From Campylobacteraceae bacterium (lineage in GTDB: Bacteria; Campylobacterota; Campylobacteria; Campylobacterales; Sulfurovaceae): a DNA stretch of 8,173 nt. This document shows positions 5,222 to 8,173 of the stretch, piece by piece (position 1 is the first letter of the stretch; each line of letters begins with the position of its first letter). A program made the translations under genes and the position numbers. The stretch lies in contig JAMOSL010000047.1 in the NCBI GenBank assembly GCA_027063105.1, positions 1-8,173 on the forward strand, in the 5' to 3' direction. The notes under the pieces were generated by a model. That model made no database searches and had not been told where the DNA came from. It saw nothing but the letters and a program-made list of their open reading frames with translations.

Positions 5222-8173
5222 GTGATTAAGTCTTTTGTTTCATTTTCTGTTGATAAACCAATAATAAATCATATTATTTTTATTTTTATTTTTATTCTTT
5301 CAATCTTTTCATATCAAAACATTCCTAAAGAGATATTCCCTCCTTCTTCATTAGACCAAATAACAATTACAGGTGGATATGCTGGAGCTAGTGCAGATAC
5401 TCTTGATAAGATGGTTGTAAAGAGTATAGAAGATGATATTAAAAGTATTAGTGAGATAGATAGTATTGAGACAACTATTCAAAATGGTTCTTTTTTTATT
5501 CAAGCAGATATTAAATCAAATAGTGATAATCAGTTGGTTTTGAGTGATGTGAAAGATGTTATCTCTAATATAAGGCGAGATATACCATCAGACATGAATG
5601 AACCAATAGCTAAAATTGCACAACATGACTATCCTTTGCTTCTTTTAGCTATATCGGCAGATAGACCAACTAAAGAGTTACTAGATATTGCTGATAAATT
5701 AAAGAGTAAATTAACAGAGTTTAAAAATCTTAGTAATATTGCTATTCGTGGGGATAGTGATGATGAAATATTAATTAAAATAGATGAGAAAAGATTGGAA
5801 GCTTATAATATATCCATGAGAGCAATGTTAGGAGCTATCGGCTCAATCAGTTCAATATTTCCAATTGGTGCAATAGAGCAGAGAGGTAAGCATCTTTATA
5901 TCTCGACAATTAATGGGGCAAAAAGTAAAGAGTCATTAGAGAGTATTATTTTGACTGTTAACAATCAAAGAGTTAGACTGAAAGATGTTGCTAATGTATC
6001 TTATGGATTAAGTCAAGCTTACGAAATATCTCATTTTAATGGAAAGAAGAATATATCAATAAATTTAAATAAGACTAAAGAGGGTAACGCAATAGCTCTA
6101 AGTAGAGAAGTAAGAGATATGCTAAAAGAGTTTGCAAAAGATTACCCAGATATATCATTTGACACTTATACAGATACTTCTATATGGATAAAGAATAGGC
6201 TTAATTTAGTCTCTTCTAATATTCTTTTCGGATTAATTCTTGTATTTATTGCACTGTTTATGAGTGTTAATTTTAGAATTGCTTTGATGGTGGCTATTGG
6301 GATACCTACCAGTTTTATGATAACAATTATAGGTGCTGATACACTAGGATATAGTTTAAATATGTTAACACTTCTTGGTGCATTAATTGCATTAGGTATG
6401 TTAGTTGATGAAGCTATTGTTGTTGCAGAAAATATTTATAGACATTTAGAGATGGGAAAAGGAATCAGAGAGGCTTCTATTGATGGAGCTGTTGAGATGT
6501 TTCCTGCTGTATTAACTGCTACGCTAACAACTGTATTTGCGTTTTTACCACTACTAATAATGAGTGGAGAGATGGGAATGTTTATGAAAGTATTACCTGT
6601 AATGATTAGTATACTTCTAATCAGTTCACTTTTTGAAGCTTTTTATTTTATGCCTCTTCATGCAAAAGAGTTATTTTCTATGGGTAAATTTGATAAAACT
6701 CATGAAAGAAGTAATATTTGGGATAGAATTATATTATTTTATGAAAATATATTATTAAATCTTTTAAAAACAAAAAAAACCTCACTCTTTTTATTAGTGA
6801 CTATTATTTTATTAGCTTCTATTGGAATATTTTCTATTACTAAATTTCAACTATTTCCAGAATTTGATACAACTCAAATATATGTAAATGGAAAGGTTGA
6901 TATTAACTCTAAACTAGAAGATACCGAAAAGTTAATAATAGAGGTAGAGAGAGAACTTTTATCATCTTTGGCAGATACTGAATTAGCATCTGTAACTTCA
7001 ATTATTGGAATGAAATTTAATCCAGACCAGAGTTTTGAGACAGGTAATCATCTCTTTCAAATATTTATTAATCTTCATGAGAAAGCTCCTGAAAATCTAT
7101 TTGATAGATATATAAATCCAGTTTTTTCTCTTGAATATGATGGGTCTGATATGATTAGAAAAAATAAAGCACAAGAACTTGTAAAAATTATTCAGAAAAA
7201 AATTATTGATAAATATCTCAATAAACGATTATCCAATGACTCTTTAATGTTTCAAGAACTTAATGCTTTCGTTCAGCAGACAGGAATTGTAGGTCATGAT
7301 ATAGAGATTGGACTAGTAAGTACAGATATTAATAGTGTAAAAAAAGCTATCAATACTTTACAAATAGAACTTAGAAAAATTGATGGTGTTGAAGATATAG
7401 CAGATAATGCTAAAGAAGGTGTTAGAGAAGTTAAATTAAGAGTTAATAATTATGGTCAACAGTTAGGATTTACAGAGAGAAGTATCTCGTCTCAATTAAG
7501 AGGCTCTTTATTAAAAGCAGAGTATTCCAAAGCATTTAATGATACAGGGCTGGTAAGAATAAGAGTTGAGAGTGCCTATAAAGATAAAGATATGAAAATA
7601 GAAGATACTCTTGTAGAAGTTCTAAATAGTAAACAATTAGTAAAATTATCGGAGATATGTGATTTTATTTATAGTAGAAGTTTTGTAAAGATATTTAAAG
7701 AAGATGGTGAAAGAATTAGGTCTGTATTTGCTAGAGTTGATAGTAAAAAAGTATTATCTACAGAAGTAATGGAAAGAATTAGACCAATTTTAGAAGATAT
7801 AGAGAAATCAGGTGTAAAAGTTATTATAAAAGGTGAGGAGAAAGAGAATAAACAGATGCAAAAAGAGATGAGTGAAGCAGGAATAATTGCAATATTTCTA
7901 ATATTTATATCTTTAGTTTGGATGTTTAACTCTTTAGTATTACCATTAATTGTAATATCTACTATACCTTTATCCATAGTTGGTGCATTAGCAGGAGCAA
8001 AAATTTTGGGATTAAACTTAACAATGCCTGGGGTAATGGGAATTATAGGATTGGCAGGTGTTGTAGTAAATGATGGACTAATTATGTTAGATTTTATAAA
8101 GAATTCAAAGAATTATGATGAGGTGGTAAATAGGGCAGGTCATCGTCTTAGACCAATTATGTTAACTTCAGTA
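5222..8173 (+). CDS. RND-family efflux transporter permease, 3' incomplete
   Basis: The frame runs from GTG 5222 to the window edge with no stop: 984 codons of a protein usually about 1,020-1,050 long. RND pumps export drugs, metals or lipids across the inner membrane using the proton gradient, normally as a trimer with a periplasmic adaptor and an outer-membrane channel. Features are an N-terminal helix (about residues 12-28), a first periplasmic loop with GGYAGASADTLDKMV and a helix bundle from about 330. The TM4 signature is LGMLVDEAIVVAENIYR, with Asp396-Glu397 at the AcrB Asp407-Asp408 positions. A second periplasmic loop (about 560-870) and a second bundle follow, with GVVVNDGLIMLDF in TM10 and LRPIMLTS at the edge. 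Asn950 replaces the AcrB proton-relay lysine, as in the VVND subgroup of RND proteins. No adaptor gene is visible, and the substrate cannot be inferred. Confidence 0.92.
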   Translation, partial: MIKSFVSFSVDKPIINHIIFIFIFILSIFSYQNIPKEIFPPSSLDQITITGGYAGASADTLDKMVVKSIEDDIKSISEIDSIETTIQNGSFFIQADIKSNSDNQLVLSDVKDVISNIRRDIPSDMNEPIAKIAQHDYPLLLLAISADRPTKELLDIADKLKSKLTEFKNLSNIAIRGDSDDEILIKIDEKRLEAYNISMRAMLGAIGSISSIFPIGAIEQRGKHLYISTINGAKSKESLESIILTVNNQRVRLKDVANVSYGLSQAYEISHFNGKKNISINLNKTKEGNAIALSREVRDMLKEFAKDYPDISFDTYTDTSIWIKNRLNLVSSNILFGLILVFIALFMSVNFRIALMVAIGIPTSFMITIIGADTLGYSLNMLTLLGALIALGMLVDEAIVVAENIYRHLEMGKGIREASIDGAVEMFPAVLTATLTTVFAFLPLLIMSGEMGMFMKVLPVMISILLISSLFEAFYFMPLHAKELFSMGKFDKTHERSNIWDRIILFYENILLNLLKTKKTSLFLLVTIILLASIGIFSITKFQLFPEFDTTQIYVNGKVDINSKLEDTEKLIIEVERELLSSLADTELASVTSIIGMKFNPDQSFETGNHLFQIFINLHEKAPENLFDRYINPVFSLEYDGSDMIRKNKAQELVKIIQKKIIDKYLNKRLSNDSLMFQELNAFVQQTGIVGHDIEIGLVSTDINSVKKAINTLQIELRKIDGVEDIADNAKEGVREVKLRVNNYGQQLGFTERSISSQLRGSLLKAEYSKAFNDTGLVRIRVESAYKDKDMKIEDTLVEVLNSKQLVKLSEICDFIYSRSFVKIFKEDGERIRSVFARVDSKKVLSTEVMERIRPILEDIEKSGVKVIIKGEEKENKQMQKEMSEAGIIAIFLIFISLVWMFNSLVLPLIVISTIPLSIVGALAGAKILGLNLTMPGVMGIIGLAGVVVNDGLIMLDFIKNSKNYDEVVNRAGHRLRPIMLTSV

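Noticed and set aside
7669..7977. Minus-strand open frame of about 100 codons inside the RND gene
   Set aside because: The opposite strand encodes a well-matched RND segment, and the frame's hydrophobic composition is a mirror of the membrane helices.

Overview
The window is AT-rich bacterial DNA, dense with genes and strongly biased toward AGA, ATA and AAA codons. A COG1565/MidA-like methyltransferase, a ThiS sulfur carrier and an RND efflux pump on one strand, together with this codon bias, suggest a Campylobacterota genome such as Arcobacter, Sulfurimonas or Sulfurovum. That assignment is inference from composition and gene content; no rRNA or other marker is present.

The layout has three parts. 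(1) Positions 2-673 hold the 3' end of the MidA-like methyltransferase. (2) Positions 674-4869 hold what looks like a complete Type II restriction-modification module. Two different 5-methylcytosine DNA methyltransferases lie on the plus strand (674-1597, Dnmt3-like; 1591-2526, HhaI/Dcm-like). They are followed by a four-helix membrane protein (2553-3161). Converging on these, on the minus strand, are a controller-type HTH protein (4651-4869), a PD-(D/E)XK-like nuclease gene split by a frameshift (3944-4670) and a second, different PD-(D/E)XK-like protein (3172-3954). (3) After a short divergent promoter region come thiS (5018-5218) and an RND-family permease (5222 to the window end, incomplete).

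The parts suggest the following working, which is inferred. The first methyltransferase starts on the base after the stop codon of the housekeeping gene, with no visible promoter, so methylation is probably driven by host read-through. The two nuclease subunits lie behind the controller gene and its own promoter, so restriction can be delayed until DNA is protected. Two distinct methyltransferases plus two distinct nuclease-like subunits fit an asymmetric recognition site cut by a heterodimer, as in BbvCI-type systems.

The main oddity is a single-base frame disruption at an A5T5 tract (4209-4218) in the first nuclease gene. As sequenced, that subunit would be truncated, which may leave a methylate-only system unless the tract varies, is bypassed during translation, or is a sequencing error.

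No tRNA, rRNA, CRISPR array, transposase or integrase was seen. There is no gene-free stretch longer than 300 bases.
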